From assembly GCF_010015445.1 (NCBI RefSeq), contig NC_053126.1, positions 19,704,669 to 19,768,668 of the forward strand: a DNA stretch of 64,000 bases. The letters are read 5' to 3'. Origin of the DNA: Perca fluviatilis. Taxonomy: Eukaryota > Chordata > Actinopteri > Perciformes > Percidae. Position numbers and translations under genes: made by a program. Position 1 is the first letter of the stretch. Each line of letters opens with the position of its first letter. The notes beneath the pieces were generated by a model. That model worked only from the letters and a program-made list of their open reading frames with translations. It made no database searches and had not been told where the DNA came from. This document shows, in pieces, positions 35,176 through 49,838 of the stretch.

Positions 35176-38100
35176 TGGTCATCCTCACTGTTGGTTAAAG
35201 GGTTAGCTCATTGCATTAGAGATCATTTATTCATCATACCCAAGGGGTGAAGATGGAAAGCCATGCATTAAGATGCCTAGCAGTTCTCTCTGCATCAAAG
35301 CTAACAGCATTAACCATATTAGCCGGGTGTTCTGCTGAAGGCATTAAAAAACAAATGGCATGGCATCACTGTTGCTTAGAACTTCTTCAAATGTTTTCCT
35401 ATTAGAACGCTGGTGTTGGAGTTTTTGCCGCCGTCAGTCGGGGGGATGGTGACAGTAAGATGGCACTTAAAGCTGTTATCATTAGTCCATAAGCCTGACT
35501 CACTTTCACCCCCCTTTGCCCCTCACCCCCTGCGGCATCAACTCAAGAACATGGCCATTACCTTTCCCCGTTCCTATGGCAACACCACCCTGCAGCCCTT
35601 ACAGTATGTGTTGGTAGCAGTGTGTGTATGTGTGTTCACAATCACTTGTTCGTGTGTGTGCACGGGCATGGAGCGAGGTTTGTTTAGATAATGTCAGCGA
35701 AGAGTACAATCAATATTTTAAAGGTTTAATGTCTTCCTCTTCCTCTCGCCTCGTCTGTTTCTGATAAACGTTCACTGCTCACAGCCTCAAGAAAGACACC
35801 ATTCAACTTTCTTCAGTTGTCTAGTGGTGATATGTTGCAGTCCAGTGAATGTTTGTGGGTTTGTAATAAGTTAACAGTTGTGTTGTAATTCTTTTTAAAT
35901 GATCCCTGCGGTAAGTGATTAATACATCTCTAAATTGGAACAACTGGACAGTCAGAAAGGCTCCATACCTTCTCATCAGGGGCCATCCAATGTCACCCCG
36001 ACCCTTTTAGGAAAGCAGAAGTTTGGAGCCATCTCGGTAGCAATGACATAATGACAACAAGGAGGAGATAAAAAAAGAGATGATATCTAGCGACGACGAC
36101 AGCACAAGAGTGACATTAGCCGAAATAGAGTGAAGGACAGGGCATAGAGCGTGGATGTTATTCTGTCTTTGGCAATCCACTGTCTGGGATGTAGGATTGA
36201 GGTAGAAAGAGAGCCAAAAAAGCACTGTGAGATAAGGCTTTGAATGTAGCTCCTCTCACACTCTTCTTTTTCTCTTCTCCCTAAGGAGGAAGGCTGACTG
36301 ACAGACGCTCCCCACCACCACCTCCTCCTTCCCTGGCTGTGGGCAAGCTTTGTATAGTGCCTATCACGAACTCGAGCCAATTAACACGTCTCTATGCACA
36401 CTCTGAGTTTATTAATACATAATAAACTAGTTAGAAACCAACACCAATTATCTTGCATTGGGCCATTTAAATGTAAGTGGTTGGGGGAGGTGTGTCGTAG
36501 GCAGTGGGAAGGGTTTGTAATGATGCTGCAGAACAGTACACCAGTTTATGGTCAATGCAAGGGATTTTTAGTCAAAATCAATGGGATGAGACATCCACTA
36601 TCCCCTTGAGAGCATGCAGCCGTTAGAGAAAAGCATATTAATGCTGTTCGCCTTAGACGGAATGAGCTCCCATTCTGTTGTGTGTTTGCTTTTTGTTTAT
36701 TGTGTGCTTGATTAGTCCCATGGTGATCGTCTCCATCTAAGGCAGCCAAGCTGGTGTCATTGTGTCTCAACTCCCTCTCTCCAGTGCTCTTCTCTGAATG
36801 CTGACTTAATCACACACAACCTGTGCCGGGCTCCCTTTTTCTGTTTTGATCTGACATCCCCAGTGCCAAGCTGTCTCCTCACTCTGACTGGGTCTCTGTG
36901 TGTATCCAGATGCAGCATTGACCTGGACGTGATCCCTAATTAAATACAGAAACAGGGATGAAAGATGGTTTAGTGCAACGTATGACTCGCCATTCCTCAT
37001 GAGAATTAGATTTAACCTTACTGCCGAAGGCCTGCACAGACTATGAGCCTTTGTGCTATTATGCTCCATCTAAAACTTTCCTTCGTGTCAGAGGCTCATT
37101 AGATAATTCAATTTAGAATAGTGTATGATTTCCTCAATTAAATCATAAACTATCTGTAACAGTGAGTCACACACTGATGTACTGTTCTGCCTCTTTTTCT
37201 CTCAATGAAGAAAAGCTGCAGAGCAGAATCAGACTGTACTGCAAAAGATCACACCACCACTGACTTTTTCTTAGTTTTTTTAATTTTAGTCCAGACATGT
37301 GTTCCTTTTGAATAGGATTAAGCTCTTTACACAAAATAGCACATGTGAGTTCCTGTGACATAAACATGTGAATACAAAGTATTCATTTGCATATTGTAAC
37401 GACTCATACAAAATGGAGTACCACCTTTTTAGTGTAAAACCGCTACCTCCTTCAGATTACGGTTGCAATTAATATTGTGCTTTTTAAAAAGCACACAGAT
37501 ACAATAAGTGTCCACATCTGTTAAGAATTTGATAAGAAGGAGGAAAATTCATTACATTTAAATATAGAGCTTTTGGTGTTGTCTGTTTTCACTGGCAAAT
37601 TATTTGTATGTACCAGAGCCACATTTCCACTTAATTTTTTTTCTAAACCCAACAAAAAGCAACAAGAAGGTGACGGTGATGATACCCTAGTTATCACCAT
37701 CTTGTGTTTCTTTATTATGTCTTACTTCATCCATTATTATATGGCAAATGACATGTTTGTATGAATTCAACTGCTGGTTCATAGTTCATAGAAAATCTTG
37801 AGAGTACAGACAGATAAAAGGCATCAGGAGTAAAAGAGACAGAGCTGCTAGAGTGAGATCACACTGACATACTGCCAGGCAAAGTTCAGGACCGGGCGGG
37901 TAAAAAAACACAGTGACAAGTCACATTACCTAAAAAACTGAACAATGCCTTGGGGTTACAGCTGACAGCACGATATTATTATGAAATCAACAACAGTCAC
38001 ATTGGTAAATAATGCTCACATTCACACTGAGAGCAGCATACTGTAGAAACACATTGAGTGTGAAATGATGTAGGTGTATAATTTTGTTGATGGTTCGAAA

Positions 38101-38320
38101 TGCGTTAATTGAGTAAAGTGTTTATGTGTGTATGTGCCTATGTGTACGTTTGTTGCCAGCTTCATAGTGATGTGGGTAATGGAAAGAATGAGGCAATGTT
38201 GTTTGTTCATTTGCCTGCACATAATAGATTTATTTAAAATTTCATGAGTTTGAATGCAAGGACTGTTTGTTCCCAGCTGAATTGGATGCGGCACAATTTG
38301 CCTGGGGTGATGTGGAGGAA

Positions 38321-38468
<148 letters not shown>

Positions 38469-39526
38469 GGACGACTGTGGATTTGCAGTGCTTTTAGTGT
38501 TTTTTGGAAATCAGTTTCAAGGGGCTCAAGCCAGTGAGGGTTCTCACAGCAACTATAAAAATGAATAGAATTGCTTTTAGAAAATAATCACATTTTAGCG
38601 AACATTGTGTGTTCAAGGAAAATGAAAGAAAAATACATGCTTTAATTTGAGTGTATATAATATATAATTTGAAATGATTGCCAAGTCATACCACTTTGTG
38701 TGTGTGTGCGTGTGCGTTCATGCAGATGTGTGTGTGTGTGTGTGTGTGTGTACCAAAGGGAGGCACAGAAAAGAGTGTTTACATCCACTCACCTGTGTAA
38801 GATATGAGATACTGTTTCCGTTCCTCAACTTCATTGCATGTATTATTATTGATTCCTCCTTTGAATACAACACATTACATTACATTGAATGGAGCTGAGA
38901 AAGGCCACTTCATCCTTGTGGGACCTGTGTTGGCATGGAGAACAGATCTTTTGTGTATCTTGCCCTCTAATCAAAAATACTGAGGGATTTAAAAATGGCT
39001 TTCACACAGTGTTGCCTAGTTGACAAATCTGTATGGTTGACTGACTTTACTGGTAAAAAAGCGAAGCACAACAAGAGACCTTCACAATGATATATAAGGT
39101 ATTGTCACTGAAAGACAAGCTTCTTGGAAGAGCTATCTCTATTACAGTTGAGTGCTGAATGCCATTGCTGGTTTAATCACCATTATTTCTGTCATGATTT
39201 CATGGCCAGTGCACGGTTCATTATTTTCTGTGAGGTCTCTGTTGTAAAAGGTCAGCGATGATGCTTCGTGACAAGCAAAAGTACTTTGAAACTCACCAAA
39301 CTTACACAACTGCGGACAGTTGATTGGGATGAAGGGTTAACATGTTAACGTGTTGTTCCTGCACTGCCACTGGAACATTATCCTGTTAATATCCTCCTCA
39401 TGCACTTATTATAATTAACTACATCTCAACCTTGTCAAGCAGTCCAACTTGTGGGCCCATAACGGTATATAACATATACCATGTTTATTGCAGATAATTT
39501 CATTTGTGAAGAGAAACACCATAGCG

Positions 39527-39572
39527 AGCACCATCCATGTGTCCACAACAGATTGTGGACATGGATGGTGCT
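39527..39572. other. Short near-perfect hairpin
   Basis: AGCACCATCCATGT...CCACAA pairs with TTGTGGACATGGATGGTGCT, apart from a 2-base bulge. The loop is 4 bases. It is too short for a standard animal microRNA precursor and its flanks do not extend the pairing. Confidence 0.6.
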
Positions 39573-39624
39573 ACATGCTAACTCTTTTGCATATGCTCAG
39601 TGGTAGGCTAGTGGGCGACTCACA

Positions 39625-39642
39625 TTAGAGAGAGAGAGAGAC

Positions 39643-39685
<43 letters not shown>

Positions 39686-39694
39686 GAGAGAGAG
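39625..39694. repeat. (GA)n microsatellite
   Basis: About 70 bp of GA with ACAGAGAGAC interruptions. Confidence 0.95.
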
Positions 39695-40733
39695 ACATTT
39701 TAACTGACATTCAGCCAAGTCAAGAGAAAAGACGTGTGTAAGAAAGTGACAAGACACCAAAGAATCAATTGTCAATTGCAACATTCAGTGCCAGTGCTGA
39801 TAGTTGTGTGTTTGTTTTGTGCAGTATTAAGTGAGTGTGTTTTACATATCCGCTTGTTAAAGAATAGATATCAAAACTAGATTAGTTTTGTATTACTGTA
39901 GTCACTGAGTATGCTGGATGCATGGGGGTGATGTTTCTATGCTTGCAGTCTTACTGAAATGTCAGTGAGTGACGTATCCTATTGCAGTCATTTTCAGTCG
40001 ATACATACATGGTCCGTGGTATTGGCTGCTACAAGTAGTTAACACTTGTGTTGTTACACAGTAGCTGTGTCCATCTCGCCCATGCTTTTTCTGGGCATTT
40101 TCCTGTTGCTCTTTTTCTGGTTTTGGCACAGAAAAATTACGTTCCCATTCTGATATTTCGACGTTCCTGCCTACAAAGCTCTGATGGACTCAGTGGTTTT
40201 TCCAACCTGGGAAACAGGCCTCAATGAGCACAACACCAGAGCTATTTGAATAGGTGAAAAAAAAAGATTTGTGCACTAATTCAGAGGTCTGGAACTAGGC
40301 TAACTTCAGGCAGGGGTGCTGCTATAAAATTTTTAGCCACCTGACAACAGCAAAACAATAAACATGTATAAACCGTGCAATGTTCCAGGACCCCAGTGGG
40401 CCCTCTGAATCATTCAGCTCCCCCTTACTGTACCCCCTACTCACCCTGTGGGGGTTGCGTTAAGGCAATGCCTGACTTACTGTGCAATATGTTTTTAATC
40501 TGAGTTTCCGTGTAACAAGTTAATAACTGCATGAAGGACTGCATGCTTCTTTGTGTCCAACATTATGGTAACCAATTTTTGTTTTCTTTTCCTGAGGATT
40601 ACAGGCTTACGAAAGCAAAGGTGAGGCTTACAAAGAACTATCATAAATTGTCTTAATAGCAGTTCTGTTCACCATAATAATTTAATTTATTGCAGTAGAT
40701 AATTTAGCCTGACCCCTAACCTCCTCTCTGTAA

Positions 40734-41139
40734 TAGAGATGTTCCGGTATCGGCTCCGATACTGCCTAAAACGCTGGTATCGGTATCGGGAAGTACTGGA
40801 GTTTATGCACCGATCCGATACCACGTAATGAAGCCCTAAAGAAAATCTACGTTAAAGTAGTTTATTTATGTTCTTTTTCATTATAACTATAAAAGAAAGT
40901 TCTGGGGCATTCCTTGTTTGCGTTTGTTCATGTTTCACAAAGAGTTTAACCTGAGCCAGACCGACAACAAAGAAAGAAATCATATCACATCCATACAGAG
41001 ATAGTAGTATACAGATGTTAAAACATAATGAAATATATGACACGCTGGTATCGGATCGGTACTCGGTATCGGCCGATACGCAAGTTCAGGTATCGGAATC
41101 GGTATCGGGAAGCAAAAAAGTGGTATCGGACCATCTCTA
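40734..41139. mobile_element. Non-autonomous hAT transposon with perfect 8-bp target duplication
   Basis: The termini TAGAGATGTTCCGGTATCGG and GGTATCGGACCATCTCTA are inverted repeats. CTCTGTAA occurs at 40726-40733 and again at 41140-41147, a perfect 8-bp target duplication. Multiple GGTATCGG/CCGATACC motifs lie near both ends, as expected for transposase binding repeats. The element is 406 bp with no coding capacity. Confidence 0.92.
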
Positions 41140-42687
41140 CTCTGTAAACAATCTGTTTATATGTAAGTGAAATCACAGGCCTACTGTTTATACAAATGCT
41201 TATAATGTCCTTACATTGATCTTTGTAAGTGTAAAAAATAATTTTTGCTCTCATATTAATTGCTCTCTGCCGTGCTCCGAAAACTTAAAAGCAACAATAA
41301 TGCACTTAACACACAGGTTGTAGTAGTAACCATGTCAACATATTTAAATACATAATATTTTTCATATGCATGCATAATGTGTTTTGTCTGAAATTGTTTA
41401 AGTTCTCAGCTGTTACAGTCTAATTATCTAATGAGTTTTATTAATTCATGTTGTTTTTTTGAGAAACTTGTTGAGTTAGGAATTTGCTGGTCTGTTGCAC
41501 ATCAGTGTCCGATGTGTGCATGGTGTGGATGCATGGGTGTGTTTGTAAGGATTCATCTACCCCAGCTCTCCTAACAAGTACTGAAATAATAATGAGAACT
41601 TTTTGCTTTTGAGTAGGGCACAAGAGACAAGGATGAGAGGATGCAGATAGAAATACAGAAGAAATAGAAGTGGAAATTGAACCAAAATGCTGAGCTGGAA
41701 ACAATAGTAACCTACAGTAATATCTGACACATACAATGACACTTTCTGTGTAATAGAAATAGTACAAAGTTTTTTTTTTTTTCTGGAGAAAGAAAAGAGG
41801 TGTGTGCAATGTGCAGACACTCAGCGGCACAAAGAATAATGATATCACACCTCATGGATGTCGCTGTATGTCCTCTTTGTGTGAAATCCTTCTAACGCTG
41901 CGTAACCTGCATATAGGTTCGCTCACTGCTATATTAATTCACATTTATGCTCTCTTTTGCACACTCTCTGATGGCACAAAAGAAGAACATTAACTCTGGA
42001 TTTCATACTTAAACTCTTAAGGTGCATCTGGGGCTGCTGGGGAGTTAAGTGGTCAAGGTGAACCTGGATGTTCCTTAATTGCTGGTCATTCTTTAGAAAG
42101 ATCAGATTAAATGCCATGAAACCAATATGAGCTCGGCCTGTTGTCTACAAGATGGATAACTCAGCCTGGCCTCTCATCGCCTTTTTATATAAAGCTGCAA
42201 TAAATACCACGTTCCTTGTACTTAGTATTAAGTATTAAGTGTGATGTGCCGCTTCACCTTACTGCTTCAAATTTTGTCTTTATTTTCAGCTAGAACTAGT
42301 TAAAATATCCTTTTCGGTGTAACTCCTTTAATGTTAATAAATATTATCCTATTACATTTAAAAGTGCACCTACTAGTGAGTTAATGTATTCACTTAATGC
42401 TTTCATCTTGTGCCTATAAGTACATATCACATCTGATTAGATGTGAAGGGAGAGATGGATCGGAGAACATTTCACAAGTCTGATTTGATTTGAGTTTGAA
42501 ATTAAAACGTAAAATATTACATGTTTCTTTAGAGATTGGTATAGTACTGATTCAGTTCTGAATTGAAAGACAAGACACACTATTGGAAGAAAACATAATT
42601 TCATTTCAGTGTTGACATGATATGTTTCATGAACAGATGGCAACGCTTTATATGGTAATTTCAATTTTAATTGCATGCTGCAAAGTT

Positions 42688-42693
42688 TTTATT
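42688..42693 (-). terminator. Candidate rprml poly(A) signal
   Basis: TTTATT on the plus strand is AATAAA on the minus strand, about 690 bp after the rprml stop. The intervening sequence is AT-rich and free of obvious repeats, as for a 3' untranslated region. Confidence 0.4.
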
Positions 42694-43377
42694 TGGTACA
42701 AAATAATTCATGCAGCATCAGTGATTTCAAAAGTGCAAAACAGGTCCAAAAATCACTTTACAGACCAATAAGCGAGCATGCCAAACAGGACCAGAACCAC
42801 TCCATAAAGCTAGGACGGAGTTTGTTGAAAAACGTGCAAGATTTCAGTATTTAGAGTGTATTTACCAAACGATACCAAGAAAAATACTTTGTATAGAGAA
42901 TATCCACATGTCCATCACGTCCACATAGCACACTGGAAGACGTGGAACTATAAGAATGCACAATCATGCTTTTTGACAGTTTTAAAAATATTCATGAACA
43001 ATCATTTCAAATTTACAAAAAAATAAAAATTAACTAAACAAAAAATGAGGTAAAAGCTTGTAAACATTTTTGTCACTGTTCAGTTTGGCAACATTAAATT
43101 CACTCAAAAGATTCAACAGATCGGCCCACGTGTAAACAATTTCCCGTGTTTTACGCACAAACTTTACGCACGAACATTGGTCACTGGACTACTTTCCTGT
43201 AGTCGTTTTTCGGAAGGAAATGTAAAGTTGTTGCATATCTTTCCTCACTAATAAACAGATGGGGCGTCTTTGAGTAGTACATGCAGAGACAGACTTGACC
43301 TGCGGCACAGGAAACGTGCATCAGATCCTCGCACCGGATCTCCGCTGCAGTTCTCCACAGTACCTGCTCACCGTGCT

Positions 43378-45088
<1,711 letters not shown>

Positions 45089-45249
45089 CAGGGGCGATTC
45101 TAGGATCAGACTTTTAGGGGAGCTCAGCCCCTAATGAGAATGTGACAGGGGTACAGTGCCTTACAAAAGTGTTCACCCCCCTCTCCCCCCCTGCTAAATC
45201 AGTAATTTCATTAGCCGATAATCTCTGAGCTAGCTACTGAACAACAATG

Positions 45250-46772
45250 TTAAAGGTACAACATGTAACTTTTCTGCATTAAAATGTCTAAAAACGACCA
45301 TACCTGTTATATATAGTTTTTGAGTTGTGTAGTAACACTATCCTAAATGTTTCCATCAAATGGAAAACCCAGAGAAATCTGTTATTTTATTTTTAGACAC
45401 GTCACATTTCATTTAGTTGCCCATCAGTGGCGTCATATGTTGTTACTTGTAACTTCCATCAAAACACGGGCACCCAGATGCTACGTTCGAGAGTAATTGT
45501 AAATCATACAATGTCACAGAAAAAAATACTGGTAACACTGCTTTTTCTGCCAAAAGGCATCATTTTGTGATTAATTACATGCCACTTTGCAACACAGTAA
45601 TACGGCAGAAACCTTATTTATTGATACATATCATTAATCCAGCTTAATGTTACTACAATGTATGTGCTGGTTGACAAGTAGCTAACGTTAATGCTAGCTA
45701 ATGCTTGGTGAATAACATTATATATATATAACACGATCAACACACTCATAAAGTTATTAGTAGTATGATTGTTTTCGCTATCCCACGAATAAGTTCACTA
45801 GTAACATTAATAGACGATTAATCTAATGCTAATTTAGCCAGCTAGCACAGTCCGGTCTGCCTGCCTCACTCCCCCGTCACAAAGAGACTTAATTCGGGAT
45901 GATAGCTGACAACACAGCCGGGACATAGCTAGTTACCTTAGCCCCAGCCAGTGCTGGGTGCTTACGACGCTAATGGCAGTTTAATGAAGCATCGGGAAAC
46001 AGAGAATATCAGACCCAGGCATCCTAGTCACAACATCGGCCATCCATAATGTTAGCTAGCTACATCTCCGTAAACGCTACCGGTGTTTGTACCGAAAATC
46101 TCCTCCCTGCCGAATTTCTCCCCCCTTCGCGTTTAGCTGTCTTTACAGTTAGCTAGCTAGCTAAAATAACCCGACAAAAGGTGGGTTAAGCACCAAAATG
46201 AATAGTTAAGATTACAGAAAAGTGAAGGGGGAGATCGGGCAGCTGGGAGATGTTCTCCTGCTGCTGACAACGGCAATCAAACTACCTAGCCGTCCTGGAG
46301 ATTCCCCCTGCAATCCCCACCCACACCCGTCTCTCATTTTAACCGGTAAAATCCAAAAGGTGACATTGGCATGTGAAATATACTGTGATAGTGTGGTTTT
46401 AGCTGCTGGCTAATCATTAGCCAGCAGCTAAAACCTGCTAACGTTAGCCGCTAATGTTAGCTTGCTGGCTCACTAGCTAACTGGTCAGCTAGCTACCAAT
46501 ACAGATTGAATCAAGATAAATGTAATTATGTTGGGGAAACTGCAGCTATTTTATTAGCATGACATGAATAAACGTTACTAAACATAACGTGAATAAACTT
46601 GAATGGGTAAACTCGTCCGTGAAGAGATACATTCTAATCAACGATAGTGTTTAGCAATAAAAACTCCCATAATTCCACGCAACTTCCCAACAACATCAAA
46701 TGTCTGTGTTTACAATCCATTGTTTTGGTTGAGAGATCCCTAGTGGCAGAAAATTACACATTGTACGTTTAA
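45250..46772. mobile_element. Nested inverted-repeat element inside the hAT element
   Basis: The ends TTAAAGGTACAACATGTAAC and the inverse of ATTACACATTGTACGTTTAA match over about 23 bp with a few differences. The TTAA at each end may be target or terminus. The interior is rich in GCTAGCTAGC-type palindromes and includes the perfect palindrome at 46395-46435. No transposase frame was recognised. Confidence 0.7.
46395..46435. repeat. Perfect 41-bp palindrome
   Basis: GGTTTTAGCTGCTGGCTAAT, one C, then its exact reverse complement. It has 20-bp arms with no mismatch. Confidence 0.9.
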
Positions 46773-47054
46773 CTAAACCTGACACTTCATAAGTCACAGT
46801 AGTAACGACCAATTTGACACAATGTTCTAACAACGTTTCAATTTGGGTTCTAATCTGCGCCATGAAATTACCAACTTCTTCTCTGGGGACTGCCAACATT
46901 AAACTTCACAACAGCACTCCTGCTCTCCCTCTGACAGATTGACTGGGTTAGATGTGCGTAGCATCGGCGAAAGCCCTTTGAACCTGTAATTCTTTGTCCT
47001 TTGTCACTAACAGACAAGTTCACAAACTCTCACTTGAAGCACCAAAATTGATTA

Positions 47055-47061
<7 letters not shown>

Positions 47062-47098
<37 letters not shown>
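47062..47098. repeat. (AT)n microsatellite
   Basis: About 37 bp of AT within the right arm of the hAT-like element. Confidence 0.95.
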
Positions 47099-47101
<3 letters not shown>

Positions 47102-48244
47102 AATTTGTAGGGGGGCTGAGATTAAATTTAGGGGGCTTGAGCCCCCCTAAAAAGGGTTTAAAACCACTCATGTGTGTAACTATTGCAGCTGCCTGGGACA
47201 CCAAAGTGGAGTTGAAACCCCTGCAACCTGATCTGTAAAGAAATATGAGCCTTGGGTAAGCATTTTCCAGATGCAAATATACCATATGATGAATTAAGTA
47301 AAAAGTTTCAAATCATTATTGATCCTAATACAATAACATTACAATAACAATAACATTCTCTCATAAGAATTCTCTCCCTCATCCCCCACCTCCTTCTGCA
47401 TGCAGAATGTGAGGTTTTATGTTATGAGGTCTGTACTGTATTGTCAGGCTGCATTTGTTATTGGTTTAACAATCTACATTACCCAATATTATCTCTGCAT
47501 TTTTCTAAATTATCAGACTTTAAAGAAATGGCAATGATGGCAAAAAAAAAAGTTCTATCTCTTTAGGTCAGCACTTAATTAATCATAATGTCCTACCTGT
47601 AATAAAAAAAAATAACTCCAGTGATTGTATTATTAGATAACTTATACATATTTAAGAAGATTTCTACCCATACATGAAACTCGTTTAAAAATTCTGACTT
47701 TTTGCAAGATTCTCCCTTTTTCTGATGAGTATAAGCGGATATCTACTAGACATCAACACAGATTGGATGGATGGATACTTGCCCAGTAAATTCTAAAATA
47801 ATCTGACACAGCTAGTCTGTGCTTTAAAATTTCAAACATTACAAATTTATGAATATATCTCATCAGATTTTAATGGAAATGTAACTGCTGCAAGGAGGGA
47901 GGGCCCTAAAATCACTGAAATGAGGTACAATAACCAAGTTAGAAACTATTTAACTATCTTGGCAAAAATTTTAATATGTATTATCCAATTACATCGGCAA
48001 AGGATTACAGCTGCTATATAAATAAATATGTAATTATATTGTACATAAACACTCTCAAATGTTCTTTAAAAGATACAGAGGAGAAACTGCATTCACCTAT
48101 TTTATGTTAATACCTCACTTTTACTTATATTGATGTGAAATTGCACTGATGAACTTCAACTTTTAACTGTATTTTTGCTTATTTTAACTGTAAGGTGTCT
48201 ATGAAAGTTCTATGAGTTCTATGAAAGGTGCCAATGAATAAAAT

Positions 48245-48245
<1 letters not shown>

Positions 48246-48290
<45 letters not shown>

Positions 48291-48291
48291 T
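48246..48291. repeat. (ATT)n microsatellite
   Basis: About 46 bp of ATT with two ATC variants. It follows a LINE-like tail sequence (AAGGTGCCAATGAATAAAAT). Confidence 0.93.
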
Positions 48292-48389
48292 AACAGGTTG
48301 ATAAAAAGCTGCCTCAAATATTTTGAAATGACTCCCCAAGACTGCAGAGTCTGTCAAATTAATCTGCTGTTTGTCTAAAAACAAAGACT

Positions 48390-48700
48390 ATGAAATTCAA
48401 TTTGGGATGCGCCTGACGTCTGGGTAAGCAGCTTTCAGCTACCAACTGACAAGCTTGTCTACAAACAATGATTAGCTCCATCCACAAATACCTTCCTTAA
48501 GCCTTGAGGTGGTTTACTTTCAGATCATTCATTAATGGCTGATAACAGAAGAACAAGGAGCATTTTTCATGTATAATACGATCAAGTAATCTCATTAGCC
48601 TGAGGATTTGGTTGCTGCAAATTAATTAGCAGCATGTAAATCAATCCTGCACAATTTGATTCTGTTCTATTATTCATTGCAGTGTGATTATGGAAAGTAG
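48390..48700. promoter_or_regulatory. Candidate conserved non-coding element
   Basis: This stretch has no recognisable repeat or frame but has homeodomain-like TAAT/ATTA cores, including TGCAAATTAATTAGCAGCAT, and an octamer-like ATGTAAAT. Such composition is common in enhancers near developmental genes. It is an inference from composition alone. Confidence 0.25.
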
Positions 48701-48850
48701 CTTGTACTTACACTTCATCTCTCTGTCAATATGTAAATCCTCCGCTACAGTTAAAACCTAACAATACCTCTTTGAGGCTTTAAACTACAAAACTTCAACG
48801 AATTTACAAATGAGGAGAAAGTAATTGCAAGGTCAAGGAGGAGGAAACTT

Positions 48851-49030
48851 AAAAAAAAAAAACTAAGATTATTTATTTGGGGCTTTTTATGGCCTTTAAT
48901 CGACAGGATAGCTTGAAGACAGGAAAGGGGAGAGAGAGGAGGGACGACATGCAGCAAAGGGCCGCGGGTTGGATTTGAACCCGGACCGCTGCCAAGGCCT
49001 CAGCCTACTGTGTGAGCTAGAGGTCGCCCC
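48851..49030 (-). mobile_element. tRNA-derived SINE with perfect 14-bp target duplication
   Basis: On the minus strand the head GACCTCTAGCTCACACAGTA and the B-box GGGTTCAAATCC match the family at 27304-27500. GGAGGAGGAAACTT occurs at 48837-48850 and 49031-49044, a perfect target duplication. The A run at the left flank has the opposite sense to the expected tail, a small oddity. Confidence 0.88.
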
Positions 49031-49766
49031 GGAGGAGGAAACTTTAATGACCATGCTACTCCTTTCAATTTTCATTTTCCACATCATTATTAAATGTCTT
49101 TTTGAAGAAGTTTTTCCCCTTTTAAAAGCTTCATAAATGGAAGAACCTGTGGCTGATTTACAACTTCTGACTCTTCGGAGTATCAGGATGAGGATTTGCT
49201 GTGAATGCGACACATTTCATTGATATAACCGTCACAGAAAGAGATATTTATCTAATGATTATTGTTGGCATAACTGTATATGAAGATATATTCATATGAG
49301 GATGCATATAGACATGGATGTGAGTGTCTGACTTGTTCCTAAGCAACAGTAGACCTGTGAGCCTAGTGACAGATGGTTGGTGAAGTTATTTTGGTTTAGA
49401 GGAGAAGGAGAGGGAGGGAGCGATGAGGTGCCTGGATGGAGGAGGGGGGAAACGTTTCCACTTAACGTGGGGGATTTGGCAGCCTAGCAACACAAACTAA
49501 GTGAAGACATCCCTAGCAACAAGGAGGTGGTGTTTGACCCCACCCACGTCCCCTCTGCTCTTTACCCCTACGTCCTTTTTGTTCGTGGTGCTGCCACAGG
49601 CCTGACGTGACCAAGGACTCAAAGTGGACACACCCTTTCAAGCCCCTCCACCCCGGAGGGAGCAGACTTTCCTCACAACTTCCCTTTTTTCAATTAACAG
49701 ATTCCTCCTATGATGCCCCTTTATTAGCTGATCAAAGCGCACACACGGAACTGCAAGGAAGCTGCC

Positions 49767-49768
<2 letters not shown>

Positions 49769-49837
<69 letters not shown>
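49769..49837. repeat. (GT)n microsatellite
   Basis: About 69 bp of GT that directly adjoins the LINE fragment that follows. Confidence 0.97.

Positions 49838-49838
<1 letters not shown>

Larger units (their letters stand above)
45089..47172. mobile_element. hAT-like element carrying a second nested element
   Basis: The left end CAGGGGCGATTCTAGG and the inverse of the right end (CATGAGTGGTTTTAAAC) share alternating matches typical of worn hAT ends. The sub-terminal blocks TTTTAGGGGAGCTCAGCCCC and TTAGGGGGCTTGAGCCCC are clear inverses. TGTGTAAC flanks both ends (45081-45088 and 47173-47180), an exact 8-bp target duplication. Most of the interior is the element at 45250-46772. Confidence 0.75.
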
